DNA of 9,617 nt, from assembly GCA_028678965.1 (NCBI GenBank), contig JAJRCM010000113.1:1-9617 (forward strand). Direction: 5' to 3'. The notes under the pieces were generated by a model. The model ran no database searches and was not told the origin of the DNA. It worked only from the letters and a program-made list of their open reading frames with translations. The position numbers were made by a program, and so were the translations under genes. The stretch comes from Methanomicrobiales archaeon. Its GTDB lineage: Archaea > Halobacteriota > Methanomicrobia > Methanomicrobiales > JACTUA01. This document shows, piece by piece, positions 1-7,355 of this stretch (the first letter of the stretch is position 1; every line of letters begins with the position of its first letter).

Positions 1-2
1 AA

Positions 3-545
3 AAACAGGTGGGTTCAAGTACCATGCCCCACAAGCGGAACCCGGTGAAGAGTGAACAGGTCTCCGGGCTGGCACGGGTTATCCGGGCGGCAATTGAACC
101 CGCACTCCAGAACAACACCCTGTGGGATGAACGGGATCTTACCAACTCCTCGGTAGAGCGGGTGATATTACCCGAAGTCTCCATCCTCACCGATCATGTC
201 CTGGGGGTGATGATCCGTGTTCTCTCTGGCCTCACCATCAACAAGAAGAATGTGCGGAAGAATCTGGAGCTGCTTCACGGTATCAATATGGCGGAAGCAG
301 TGATGATCGAGCTCACTCGCCGGGGGATGAGCCGCCAGGATGCTCATGAGCGGGTCCGTATCGCGAGTATGCAGGCGTTTGAAGAAGGGCGGCACCTCGC
401 CGATGTGCTGGTCACCGACCATGCGATTGCTGCACACTGCACGAGGGACGAACTGGTCACACTGCTCGATCCGGATCAGTACATCGGGACCGCGGTGCAG
501 CAGGTGGAAGCGGTTATCAGGAAACTCTCCCCCCTATGTACCTGA
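3..545 (+). CDS. purB: Adenylosuccinate lyase, C-terminal part (5' end outside window)
   Basis: Adenylosuccinate lyase acts twice in purine synthesis, releasing fumarate from SAICAR to give AICAR and from adenylosuccinate to give AMP; it is a cytosolic homotetramer of the fumarase/aspartase superfamily. The frame is open from the left edge, and the first visible residues are the superfamily signature loop GSSTMPHKRNP, whose serine acts as catalytic base in this family. About 180 residues remain, roughly the last 40% of a usual ~450-residue protein, and the C-terminal segment ending VQQVEAVIRKL is typical of PurB. The GTG at position 9 is inside the signature and is not the true start. The stop (543-545) lies inside the next gene, giving a 10-nt overlap that suggests cotranscription. 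Identification is firm from the signature; no damage is visible in this part. Confidence 0.95.
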   Translation, partial: KQVGSSTMPHKRNPVKSEQVSGLARVIRAAIEPALQNNTLWDERDLTNSSVERVILPEVSILTDHVLGVMIRVLSGLTINKKNVRKNLELLHGINMAEAVMIELTRRGMSRQDAHERVRIASMQAFEEGRHLADVLVTDHAIAAHCTRDELVTLLDPDQYIGTAVQQVEAVIRKLSPLCT

Positions 546-1525
546 GGGGGTGGGTAGAATACCGCGGGCATCGCCTTTCTGAAACAGAACTGGGAGCGCT
601 CCTCTCCAATGATCCGCAGGTTATCACCCGGTGCGGCGGAGAATTCTTCCTGGAATGGAACGGCTGCCGGGCCAGGGACCATTTTGGCATCATGCGGGGG
701 GCCATACCTCCCGGAACGATGGATTGTGGAGAAGGGTCAACGGTTCCGGTGATACCGGATATTGAAACGGTGGACCTTACCACTGCTATCACCACCGCGA
801 CGCGGCTCCGCTCCGAAGGGGCCATCATAGCCCTCTCCGGAGGAATTGACTCAGCCCTGATCGCTAGTCTTGCCCGACAGCCTGCGATCGCTGTGGGTGT
901 TGACGGATCGCACGATCTGCGGAGAGCGACCGCGGTGGCCAGTCACCTTTGCCTACCTCTCGATGTGGTGAAGGTAACCGGTAGGGAGGTGGAGGAAGCG
1001 CTCCCATCCGTGCTCGGGGCGATCCCACGGGTCACACCCACCGATGCTGCTATCGCCGCCACCTTATTTTTTGTCGCGCGGGGCGCCGCCCGTCAGGGAT
1101 ACGAATGTATTCTCACCGGACAGGGGGCGGATGAGCTCTTCGCCGGGTACGCACGCTACCTCTCCACTACCCACCTTGAGGAGGATCTGGAGCGGGATTT
1201 CCAGGGGCTCAGCCTGCAGCTGGTACGGGACCAGGCCGTTGCCTCCCTGCACGGTACATGGTTTTCACTCCCCTATCTCGATCTGCGGGTGGTGCGCGCT
1301 GCGCAGGTTATCCCCGCATCGGAGAAAGTCGCGGGAGGAGTCCGCAAAGTACCGCTCCGCGAAGTCGGTCTCCAATTTTTATCCCCGGAGATTGTATGGT
1401 ATGAGAAGAAGGCGATGCAGTACGGGAGCGGTATCTGGGGCATCATCAGGAACCTTGCCCGCCGGAATGGTTATAAAAATGCTGTACAAGGGTACTTAGA
1501 TCATTTGATGGAGACTTGGTCATGA
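536..1525 (+). CDS. Asparagine-synthetase-like protein with vestigial glutaminase domain
   Basis: The product has 329 residues. Residues ~95-310 form an asparagine-synthase (PP-loop ATP pyrophosphatase) domain: SGGIDS at 101-106 binds ATP pyrophosphate, GQGADELFAGY begins at 195, and KVPLR at 271-275 matches the C-terminal substrate/ATP-binding region. Family members adenylate aspartate and transfer ammonia to it. Normal AsnB proteins (~500-600 residues) begin with a class II glutaminase domain whose N-terminal Cys2 hydrolyses glutamine. Here only ~90 residues precede the synthetase domain; they keep a piece resembling the end of that domain (GGEFFLEW, then ARDHFGIMRG) but have no Cys2. Ammonia would therefore have to come free or from a partner. 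The C-terminal motif KKAMQYGSG recalls ASNSD1-like proteins. The ATG at 536 overlaps the purB stop by 10 nt, with only a weak CAGGA (518-522) upstream. The 3' end overlaps gatC. Asparagine synthesis is likely but unproven; another amidation is possible. Confidence 0.8.
   Translation: MYLRGWVEYRGHRLSETELGALLSNDPQVITRCGGEFFLEWNGCRARDHFGIMRGAIPPGTMDCGEGSTVPVIPDIETVDLTTAITTATRLRSEGAIIALSGGIDSALIASLARQPAIAVGVDGSHDLRRATAVASHLCLPLDVVKVTGREVEEALPSVLGAIPRVTPTDAAIAATLFFVARGAARQGYECILTGQGADELFAGYARYLSTTHLEEDLERDFQGLSLQLVRDQAVASLHGTWFSLPYLDLRVVRAAQVIPASEKVAGGVRKVPLREVGLQFLSPEIVWYEKKAMQYGSGIWGIIRNLARRNGYKNAVQGYLDHLMETWS
1510..1513 (+). promoter_or_regulatory. Ribosome binding site deciding the gatC start
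   Basis: GGAG lies 8 nt before the ATG at 1522 and supports that start over the in-frame TTG at 1516, which would leave almost no spacing. The site is inside the end of the upstream asparagine-synthetase-like gene. Confidence 0.6.
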
Positions 1526-1791
1526 TAGAGAGAAAGGATGTGGAGCATATCGCGGAACTGGCCGATATCGGCATCACGGGGGAGGAAATAGAGGAATTCA
1601 CCCACCAGTTCAATGCGATCCTGGAATACTTCGATATCCTCGACCAGGTCCCGGAGGGAACAGAGGGCGGGACCGTGATCTACAATGTGCTGCGGGAAGA
1701 TGAGATCACGCCCTCCCTGCCCCTGCACGAAGCGATAGGAAATGCCCACTCCTGTGAGGAAGAATTCATTAGGGCACCGCGGGTGATGTGA
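1522..1791 (+). CDS. gatC: Aspartyl/glutamyl-tRNA amidotransferase subunit C
   Basis: GatC is the small subunit that wraps around GatA and GatB and stabilises the amidotransferase complex. The 89-residue product shows the family pattern: an N-terminal helical part (VEHIAELADIGIT, then FNAILEYFDILDQV at about residues 32-45), the REDEITPSL stretch near residue 60, and the closing APRV motif, in GatC typically just before the end. Length matches the family (~90-100). I choose ATG 1522, which forms an ATGA overlap with the preceding stop and has GGAG 8 nt upstream; a TTG at 1516 is a less likely alternative. The stop shares one base with the gatA start, so the genes are probably translationally coupled. 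In archaea GatCAB mainly serves tRNA(Asn), because GatDE handles tRNA(Gln). Confidence 0.95.
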   Translation: MIERKDVEHIAELADIGITGEEIEEFTHQFNAILEYFDILDQVPEGTEGGTVIYNVLREDEITPSLPLHEAIGNAHSCEEEFIRAPRVM

Positions 1792-3071
1792 TGGCCACCG
1801 ATGACCCGCTGAATGCCTTTATCACCCGCTGCCACATTCCCCCTTCTGGCGAAGGCCGGCTCTCAGGACTGACTATCGCAGTGAAGGACAATATCTCTAC
1901 CCGAGGAGTACAGACGACCTGCGGGTCACAAATCCTCAAAGGGTATGTCCCACCCTACGATGCATTCGCGGTGGAACGCCTCAAAGCGGAGGGTGCAACA
2001 ATCATCGGGAAGACCAATATGGACGAATTCGGCATGGGGAACACCACGGAGAACAGCGCGTATGGCCCCGCACTCAATCCGGTGGATCCTACCCGGGTGC
2101 CTGGAGGATCCTCAGGAGGGAGTGGTGCTGCGGTCGGTGCCGGCATGATTCCCCTTGCCTTGGGTACGGATACCGGGGGATCCATCCGCTGTCCCGCAGC
2201 ATTCTGTGGGATCGTCGGTCTCAAACCCACCTATGGAAGAGTATCCCGCTACGGTCTCATCGCGTACGCCAACTCTCTTGAACAGATTGGCCCGATGGCC
2301 CGGACGGTGGGGGAGGTGTCCCTTCTGATGAGCGTCATCAGTGCCTACGATCCCCGGGACTCCACCGCTCAATCCCGCCCCTTTGACCATACGCCCTCCA
2401 GCGATGTCGGGGGGTGCCGGATCGGGGTTGTGGAAGAGTTTTTTGGAGAGGGTGTTGATCACCGGGTAGCCTCCACCGTCTTTTCTGCGATCGAACGGTT
2501 GGAAGAGCTGGGTGCAGAAATCGTTTCATGCAGTATGCCCAGCATGCGGTATGCCCTGGCAGCCTACTACACCACCTGCATGTCAGAGGCGAGTTCCAAT
2601 CTGGCACGCTATGATGGGATCCGGTACGGTCTTGCTTCTGATGATCGGAAGCAGTGGCACCACGCCTTCCAGGAAGAGCGACAGCAGGGATTCGGGAAGG
2701 AAGTCCGGCGTCGGATTATGCTGGGAACGTTCGCCCTCTCCACCGGCTATTACGGGAAATACTACGTAAAGGCGCAGATGGCCCGGGCTAACGTTCGTGC
2801 TGATTTTGCCCGATTGTTCTCGGACGTGGATCTCCTCGCCGGACCTACCATGCCCACCACCGCGTTTCATCTTGGGGAGAAGAGCGATCCTCTCTCCAGC
2901 TACCTTGCCGATATTCTTACCGTACCCGCGAACCTTGCCGGGGTCCCTGCCATCTCCGTTCCCTGTGGAACGGTGGAACGCCTCCCTGTCGGTCTCCAGC
3001 TGATGGGCCGGCACTTTGAAGATGAACGGGTGGTTGATGCAGCCTTTGCCTTTGAGCGGGTGGTGAGCTGA
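1791..3071 (+). CDS. gatA: Aspartyl/glutamyl-tRNA amidotransferase subunit A
   Basis: GatA is the glutaminase subunit: it hydrolyses glutamine and the ammonia is channelled to GatB. The amidase-signature fold is clear. The Ser-cisSer-Lys triad can be placed at K32 (in IAVKDN), S107 (GGSSGGS, first Ser) and S131 (DTGGSIR, nucleophile); the spacings of 75 and 24 residues equal those known for the family. The segment GLKPTYGRVSRYGL follows, then the C-terminal part with VPANLAGVPAISVPCG and LPVGLQLMG typical of GatA. The product has 426 residues, shorter than bacterial GatA (~480), mostly because only 31 residues precede the catalytic Lys. ATG 1791 overlaps the gatC stop as TGATG; GTG 1788 would add one residue. 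GGTGAT at 1782-1787 may act as a ribosome binding site. The 3' end overlaps gatB by one base. Confidence 0.97.
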   Translation: MATDDPLNAFITRCHIPPSGEGRLSGLTIAVKDNISTRGVQTTCGSQILKGYVPPYDAFAVERLKAEGATIIGKTNMDEFGMGNTTENSAYGPALNPVDPTRVPGGSSGGSGAAVGAGMIPLALGTDTGGSIRCPAAFCGIVGLKPTYGRVSRYGLIAYANSLEQIGPMARTVGEVSLLMSVISAYDPRDSTAQSRPFDHTPSSDVGGCRIGVVEEFFGEGVDHRVASTVFSAIERLEELGAEIVSCSMPSMRYALAAYYTTCMSEASSNLARYDGIRYGLASDDRKQWHHAFQEERQQGFGKEVRRRIMLGTFALSTGYYGKYYVKAQMARANVRADFARLFSDVDLLAGPTMPTTAFHLGEKSDPLSSYLADILTVPANLAGVPAISVPCGTVERLPVGLQLMGRHFEDERVVDAAFAFERVVS

Positions 3072-4513
3072 TGAGAGACGAACCAGCAGGTACCGTGATC
3101 ATCGGACTCGAGATTCACACCCAGCTGAACACAGCGTCCAAGCTCTTCTGCGGCTGCTCCACCGATTATCGCACTGATGGCCCCAACACTCATGTCTGCC
3201 CTATCTGCATGGGTCTGCCTGGCTCCCTGCCACGCATGAACCGAAGGGCAGTGGAGTTTGCGTTACGGGTGGCAAAGGCCCTGCACTGCGAGGTGCTTGA
3301 AGAGGCTGAATTCGCCCGGAAGAACTATTTCTACCCCGATCTCCCCAAGGGGTTTCAGATCACCATGTATGACCGCCCTCTTGGCGTGCAAGGGTATCTC
3401 GATATTGAAGGTGATGACGGGGAGAAACGGATCCGCATCACCAGGATTCATCTTGAAGAAGACCCGGGCAGACTGGTTCACAAAGGGGGCGGGGACCGGC
3501 CGAAATATTCCCTTGTTGATTATAACCGAAGTGGCATCCCTCTCCTGGAGATCGTGACCGAGCCTGACCTCAGGTCACCTCGTGAGGCACGACGTCTCAT
3601 CAATACTCTGCGCAGCACTCTAGAGTACCTCCGGGTATTCGATGGGGACAAGGAAGGATCCCTGCGGGTGGATGCCAACATCTCCATCACCGGTTATTCA
3701 CGGGTGGAGATCAAGAACATCTCCTCGTTCAAGGGGGTGGAGAAAGCACTCACTTTCGAGATCACCCGGCAGCGAAACCTGATCCGGAGAGGGCAGACGA
3801 TCGAACGGGAGACCAGGCACTTTCTCGAAACACGGGGGATTACTACCTCGGCGCGGGGGAAGGAAGTGGAGCACGACTATCGTTATTTCCCCGAACCCGA
3901 TCTCCGGCCCCTGCGGGTGAAGGACTGGGTTGAGGATATTGACCTTCCTGAGCTGCCCGCAGCCCGCAGAGAGCGATTCGTGGCAGAGTACGGGATCTCC
4001 ATCAATCATGCCCGGACCCTCACCGGCGAATTCAAACTGGCAGACTTCTATGAGCAGGTCGCTCATATTGGGCCGGTACTTGCGGCTACCTGGGTGGCGG
4101 ATATCCTTCTTGGTGAGCTGAACTACCGTGATATGAGCATCGGGTCCGTGCCGGTACCCCCGTTTATCGACCTGCTAACCCTCGTCATGGAGCGATCTAT
4201 CACTGATAAAGGGGCAGTCGAGGTACTTCGGGTGATGCTCGACCAGGCAGCGCATCACGAGATGGTAGACTCCCCATCCACTATTGTAGGGCGTCTGAAC
4301 CTTGGCCGAACATCCGGCGATGAGTTCATCCCCCTCGCCAGGGAAGTGATCGATTCCTATCAACCAGCGGTTGAGGATTATCGCCGGGGCAAGAAGGGGG
4401 CGCTCAATTTTCTTATCGGGCAGGTAATGAAAAAAGTAGGTGGCAAGGCTGATCCCAGAGAGCTGGGTAAGATCATTGAATCACTGATTGCCGAGTCCTC
4501 CCCAGGAGCTTAA
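3071..4513 (+). CDS. gatB: Aspartyl/glutamyl-tRNA amidotransferase subunit B
   Basis: GatB binds the mischarged tRNA, activates the side-chain carboxylate of Asp (or Glu) with ATP, and amidates it with ammonia from GatA. The 480-residue length is standard. Visible family features are GLEIHTQL (residues 12-19), four cysteines C27, C29, C43 and C46 fitting the zinc site seen in many GatB proteins, RKNYFYPDLPKG, HLEEDPG, YSLVDYNRSGIPLLEIV, EGSLRVDANIS and DYRYFPEPD. The C-terminal helical tRNA-binding tail follows and contains the motif KGALNFLIGQVMKK. The ATG shares one base with the gatA stop. topA starts 6 nt after the stop. The intact Cys4 set and absence of a GatE-type insertion support GatB rather than GatE. 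In archaea the expected product is Asn-tRNA(Asn). Confidence 0.97.
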   Translation: MRDEPAGTVIIGLEIHTQLNTASKLFCGCSTDYRTDGPNTHVCPICMGLPGSLPRMNRRAVEFALRVAKALHCEVLEEAEFARKNYFYPDLPKGFQITMYDRPLGVQGYLDIEGDDGEKRIRITRIHLEEDPGRLVHKGGGDRPKYSLVDYNRSGIPLLEIVTEPDLRSPREARRLINTLRSTLEYLRVFDGDKEGSLRVDANISITGYSRVEIKNISSFKGVEKALTFEITRQRNLIRRGQTIERETRHFLETRGITTSARGKEVEHDYRYFPEPDLRPLRVKDWVEDIDLPELPAARRERFVAEYGISINHARTLTGEFKLADFYEQVAHIGPVLAATWVADILLGELNYRDMSIGSVPVPPFIDLLTLVMERSITDKGAVEVLRVMLDQAAHHEMVDSPSTIVGRLNLGRTSGDEFIPLAREVIDSYQPAVEDYRRGKKGALNFLIGQVMKKVGGKADPRELGKIIESLIAESSPGA

Positions 4514-4519
4514 CGTTCG

Positions 4520-7162
4520 ATGCACCTGATAATCGCAGAAAAGAACATATCGGCCCAGCGGATCGCCCAGATCCTCTCCAGCGGGCAGAAACTAGCAACG
4601 GCCCGGGAAGGGGGAGTTCCGGTCTATTCTTTTGGTGATACGGTCATCGTGGGACTCAAAGGACATGTGGTTGATGTGGATTTCCTCCCCGAATACGCTG
4701 ACTGGAGGAGCGCCGAAAATACTCCCCGCAGTCTGATCGAAGCCCCCATCATCAAGAAGGTGAGCGAGAAGAAGATTGTGAACATTATCCAGAAGCTGGG
4801 AAAGAAAGCGGACCGGGTCACCATCGCTACGGACTACGATACGGAGGGAGAGCTCATCGGGAAAGAGGCCTTTGAACTGATTCGCGCGGTGAATGGCAGG
4901 GTCCCGGTACTGCGAGCGAAGTTCAGTGCCATCACTCCCCTGGAGATTAAAGCCGCCTTTGATCAACCCTCTGAGCTTGATATGGCCCTTGCTTCCGCAG
5001 GAGAGACCCGCCAGATCATCGATCTGGTCTGGGGAGCATCCCTCACCCGCTTCATCAGCCTCGCTGCCCGACGGGGAGGTACGAGCATCCTCTCCGTAGG
5101 GAGGGTGCAGAGCCCCACCCTCGCCATGATCGTGGACAGGGAGAAGGAGATTGAGGCATTTGCTCCTGAGCCGTTCTGGACGCTTCGCTGCATCACCGAG
5201 AAGGATACCATCTCATTCGAAGCGGAGCATGCGCATGGCCGGTTCCTGACAGAGAAGGAGGCTACCGTAGCGCGGGACCGAACACTGCCGCCCTTGGTAG
5301 TGATAGACGTTAAAAAGGCGGAAAAAGTGGAACGGCCACCGGCTCCCTTTGATACCACGGCCTTCATCGTGGCTGCTGCACGGCTGGGATTCGGTGCCGC
5401 GCGGGCAATGCAGGTCGCTGAAGACCTGTATATGAATGGGTACATCTCCTACCCCCGAACGGATAACACCGTTTATCCTCGTACCCTCAATCTTGACGCA
5501 TTGCTCACGGTTCTCGCCAGAACAGAGTGTGCATCTGATGTGGCATGGGTGCGGGAACACCGGAGAAGTTCCCCCACCCGGGGAAAGAAGGAGACCACCG
5601 ATCATCCCCCTATCCACCCCACCAGTCCCACGTCGCGCAAGGAGCTGGGTGATGAACGGTGGAGCGTTTATGAACTGGTGGTGCGGCGGTTCCTTGCCAC
5701 ACTCTCCCCGGATGCGCACTGGACCACCCTGAAAATCCAGCTGCGTGCCGGTGAGGAGCCCTACCTTGCCAACGGGAGCCGTCTGGAAAAACCTGGCTGG
5801 CGGCAGGTGTACCGCTATGGCGAGATACGGGAGCATGCCCTTCCTACCCTGGTGAATGGTGATGCCCTTCCCATTCGGGATATCATTCTCGACGCCAAGG
5901 AAACCCAGCCCCCGCCACGCTTCACCCAGAGCCGGCTCATCCAGCGGATGGAGGAGCTGGGGCTCGGGACCAAGAGCACCCGGCATGAGGTCCTGGGCAA
6001 ACTTCTCTCCCGCCGTTATATCCATGGAAACCCTCTCCGGCCGACACTGGTGGGGATGGCGGTGATTGAAGCGCTGGAAGATCATGCGGACACCATCACC
6101 AAGCCAGACATGACCCAGCGGCTCGACTCCCACATGCAGCAGATCAAGGAGCGGACCCTGGCCCAAAACGATGTGGTATCAGAATCGCGGGGAATACTCC
6201 AGAAGATCTTTGATGAACTGGAAGCACATTGTGGAGAGATAGGGGATGAGATCCGGGGACGAACGGCAGAGGAGCGGGTCGTCGGGCGCTGCCCGATGTG
6301 CGGCGGAACCCTGTGCATCCGCCAGATGAAAACGGCGGGACAGTTCATTGGCTGTACTAGATACCCGGAGTGCACGTTCAATATCAACCTCCCCGGCATG
6401 CAGTGGGGAAAAGCAGTCCGCACCGACACGGTCTGCCCGACACACCAGGTGCGGCACGTCCGCCTGGTGAAGAAAGGAGCCCGTCCCTGGGATATCGGCT
6501 GTCCGCTCTGCTCCCATATCAGCTCACATGCGGAGTCCCTGCGGCTCATCCCCTCCATGACGGAAACGATCCTCGCACGGCTCCACGCACACCACCTGTA
6601 TACCATCCACGAGCTCGCAGGGAGCGCTGCACCCCGTCTCATCTCACTGCTGGGTATCAGTGGCGAGGAAGCAAACCACCTGATTGCGGAAGCACAAGAT
6701 GTACTTATCCTCCTGCGACGTCGGTCCGAGCTCAAGAAGTTCATCAGGACGCACCTCCCCCCGCGGAAGGGACGGAGCCAGTCAGCTCTCATGACCAGGC
6801 TCTTTGCTGCAGGGATCAACGATGTGCGGGCCCTTGCTCATGCAGAGCCCGCTACGCTCGTCACGACAGGGATCGGCGAGAAAGAGGTGGTCACGCTCAT
6901 GAAAGAGGCACAGCTCCTCTGCAGTGAACGGCTCCTCAAAGAGATCGGAATACCGGCGAACAGTCTGAAGAAGTACCTGGCTGCGGGTGTTACCTCTCCC
7001 GAAGCTTTCTGCTCTCTCCCTGCCCTTTCCCTGAGTACCCGGACTGGTCTGTCGCTGGACACGGTGATGCGTCATGTTACACTGGTATGCACGTACCTGG
7101 GGAGGCCATCGCCCAAAGGGTCCAGCAAACGGGTGGTTGATCAAGGCCGCAAGGAGCTTTAG
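4520..7162 (+). CDS. topA: DNA topoisomerase I (type IA), archaeal; probably frameshifted near its 3' end
   Basis: The enzyme relaxes negatively supercoiled DNA by cutting one strand through a 5'-phosphotyrosine link. The visible product has 880 residues. The N-terminal TOPRIM domain begins LIIAEKN (E7) and carries the acidic metal-binding set D105, D107 and E109 in ATDYDTEGE. The catalytic tyrosine is Y311 in GYISYPRTDN. A zinc ribbon follows (C591, C594, C612, C618) and then a second, less usual one (C639, H642, C661, C664). Residues ~680-865 hold three helix-hairpin-helix-like repeats of similar build. The stop at 7160-7162 falls in a low-complexity linker, and a fourth repeat is encoded immediately downstream in another frame (see the 7163-7329 feature), so an intact protein would have about 936 residues. 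The gene starts 6 nt after gatB; AGGAG at 4504-4508 is 11 nt from the ATG. Function is firm; whether the truncation is real is open. Confidence 0.93.
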   Translation: MHLIIAEKNISAQRIAQILSSGQKLATAREGGVPVYSFGDTVIVGLKGHVVDVDFLPEYADWRSAENTPRSLIEAPIIKKVSEKKIVNIIQKLGKKADRVTIATDYDTEGELIGKEAFELIRAVNGRVPVLRAKFSAITPLEIKAAFDQPSELDMALASAGETRQIIDLVWGASLTRFISLAARRGGTSILSVGRVQSPTLAMIVDREKEIEAFAPEPFWTLRCITEKDTISFEAEHAHGRFLTEKEATVARDRTLPPLVVIDVKKAEKVERPPAPFDTTAFIVAAARLGFGAARAMQVAEDLYMNGYISYPRTDNTVYPRTLNLDALLTVLARTECASDVAWVREHRRSSPTRGKKETTDHPPIHPTSPTSRKELGDERWSVYELVVRRFLATLSPDAHWTTLKIQLRAGEEPYLANGSRLEKPGWRQVYRYGEIREHALPTLVNGDALPIRDIILDAKETQPPPRFTQSRLIQRMEELGLGTKSTRHEVLGKLLSRRYIHGNPLRPTLVGMAVIEALEDHADTITKPDMTQRLDSHMQQIKERTLAQNDVVSESRGILQKIFDELEAHCGEIGDEIRGRTAEERVVGRCPMCGGTLCIRQMKTAGQFIGCTRYPECTFNINLPGMQWGKAVRTDTVCPTHQVRHVRLVKKGARPWDIGCPLCSHISSHAESLRLIPSMTETILARLHAHHLYTIHELAGSAAPRLISLLGISGEEANHLIAEAQDVLILLRRRSELKKFIRTHLPPRKGRSQSALMTRLFAAGINDVRALAHAEPATLVTTGIGEKEVVTLMKEAQLLCSERLLKEIGIPANSLKKYLAAGVTSPEAFCSLPALSLSTRTGLSLDTVMRHVTLVCTYLGRPSPKGSSKRVVDQGRKEL

Positions 7163-7329
7163 ATCATCCCGGGGTGGGAGAGGCGGCACTGGAAAAATTG
7201 TATCATGCCGGGGTGTATGACCGGGAGAGCCTGGCCCGTGCTGATCCAGCCCACCTTGCCGCAATTACCGGCCTTTCTGAAACAACCATCCGTGGGTTTA
7301 TAGTGTCGGGAGCAGCGCATAGTACCTGA
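7163..7329 (+). pseudogene. topA: Out-of-frame C-terminal helix-hairpin-helix repeat of topA
   Basis: This stretch has no open frame continuing topA, but the frame offset by -1 (codons beginning at 7162) reads DHPGVGEAALEKLYHAGV, then a segment with ESLARAD and ITGLSE, and ends at TGA 7327-7329. That is a textbook helix-hairpin-helix repeat and aligns with the three repeats in the last 200 residues of TopA. The frame has its own stop at 7138-7140, so the shift must lie between 7141 and 7162; the T run in gagctttag (7154-7162) is the most likely site, as one additional T would read E-L-L-D-H-P and restore about 936 residues. It has no start codon with a ribosome binding site and is not a separate gene. 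It is either a natural one-base deletion or a sequencing error. Confidence 0.8.
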
Positions 7330-7344
7330 GTAGTATTTTTGTTC

Positions 7345-7350
7345 AGGTGA
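7345..7350 (+). promoter_or_regulatory. Ribosome binding site deciding the GGGP synthase start
   Basis: AGGTGA matches the archaeal anti-Shine-Dalgarno and sits 5 nt before GTG 7356. The in-frame GTG 7347 overlaps this motif and has no purine-rich site of its own, so 7356 is the preferred start. Confidence 0.6.
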
Positions 7351-7355
7351 CCTCT

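Noticed and set aside
1044..1499. 151-codon + strand frame inside the asparagine-synthetase-like gene
   Set aside because: It overlaps the conserved GQGADELFAGY and KVPLR coding region in another frame, and its Pro/Ser/Arg-rich product has no recognisable motif.
5213..6166. 317-codon open frame on the - strand inside topA
   Set aside because: It lies wholly across the conserved topoisomerase core, has a composition typical of a GC-rich antisense shadow (many His, Pro, Gly, Arg) and shows no recognisable domain.
6082..6819. 245-codon open frame on the - strand inside topA
   Set aside because: Shadow of the zinc-ribbon and repeat region on the other strand; no motif and no gene context.
7154..7164. 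Programmed -1 ribosomal frameshift at gagctttag
   Set aside because: The site does not fit a classic X-XXY-YYZ slippery heptamer, because re-pairing of the CTT codon one base back would read GCT. I also saw no obvious downstream pseudoknot, so simple base loss or a sequence error is preferred.
7297..7302. TTTATA as a TATA box for the GGGP synthase gene
   Set aside because: Spacing to the GTG would be acceptable, but the motif is inside the topA tail coding frame, is only six bases and has no BRE-like partner.
7330..7355. Oligo-T (TTTTT at 7336-7340) as transcription terminator after topA
   Set aside because: Only five T residues with no hairpin. Archaeal T-tract terminators can be short, but this alone is too weak to call.
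7347..7355. GTG 7347 as start of the GGGP synthase
   Set aside because: It sits within the AGGTGA motif that serves the GTG at 7356 and has no Shine-Dalgarno site of its own.
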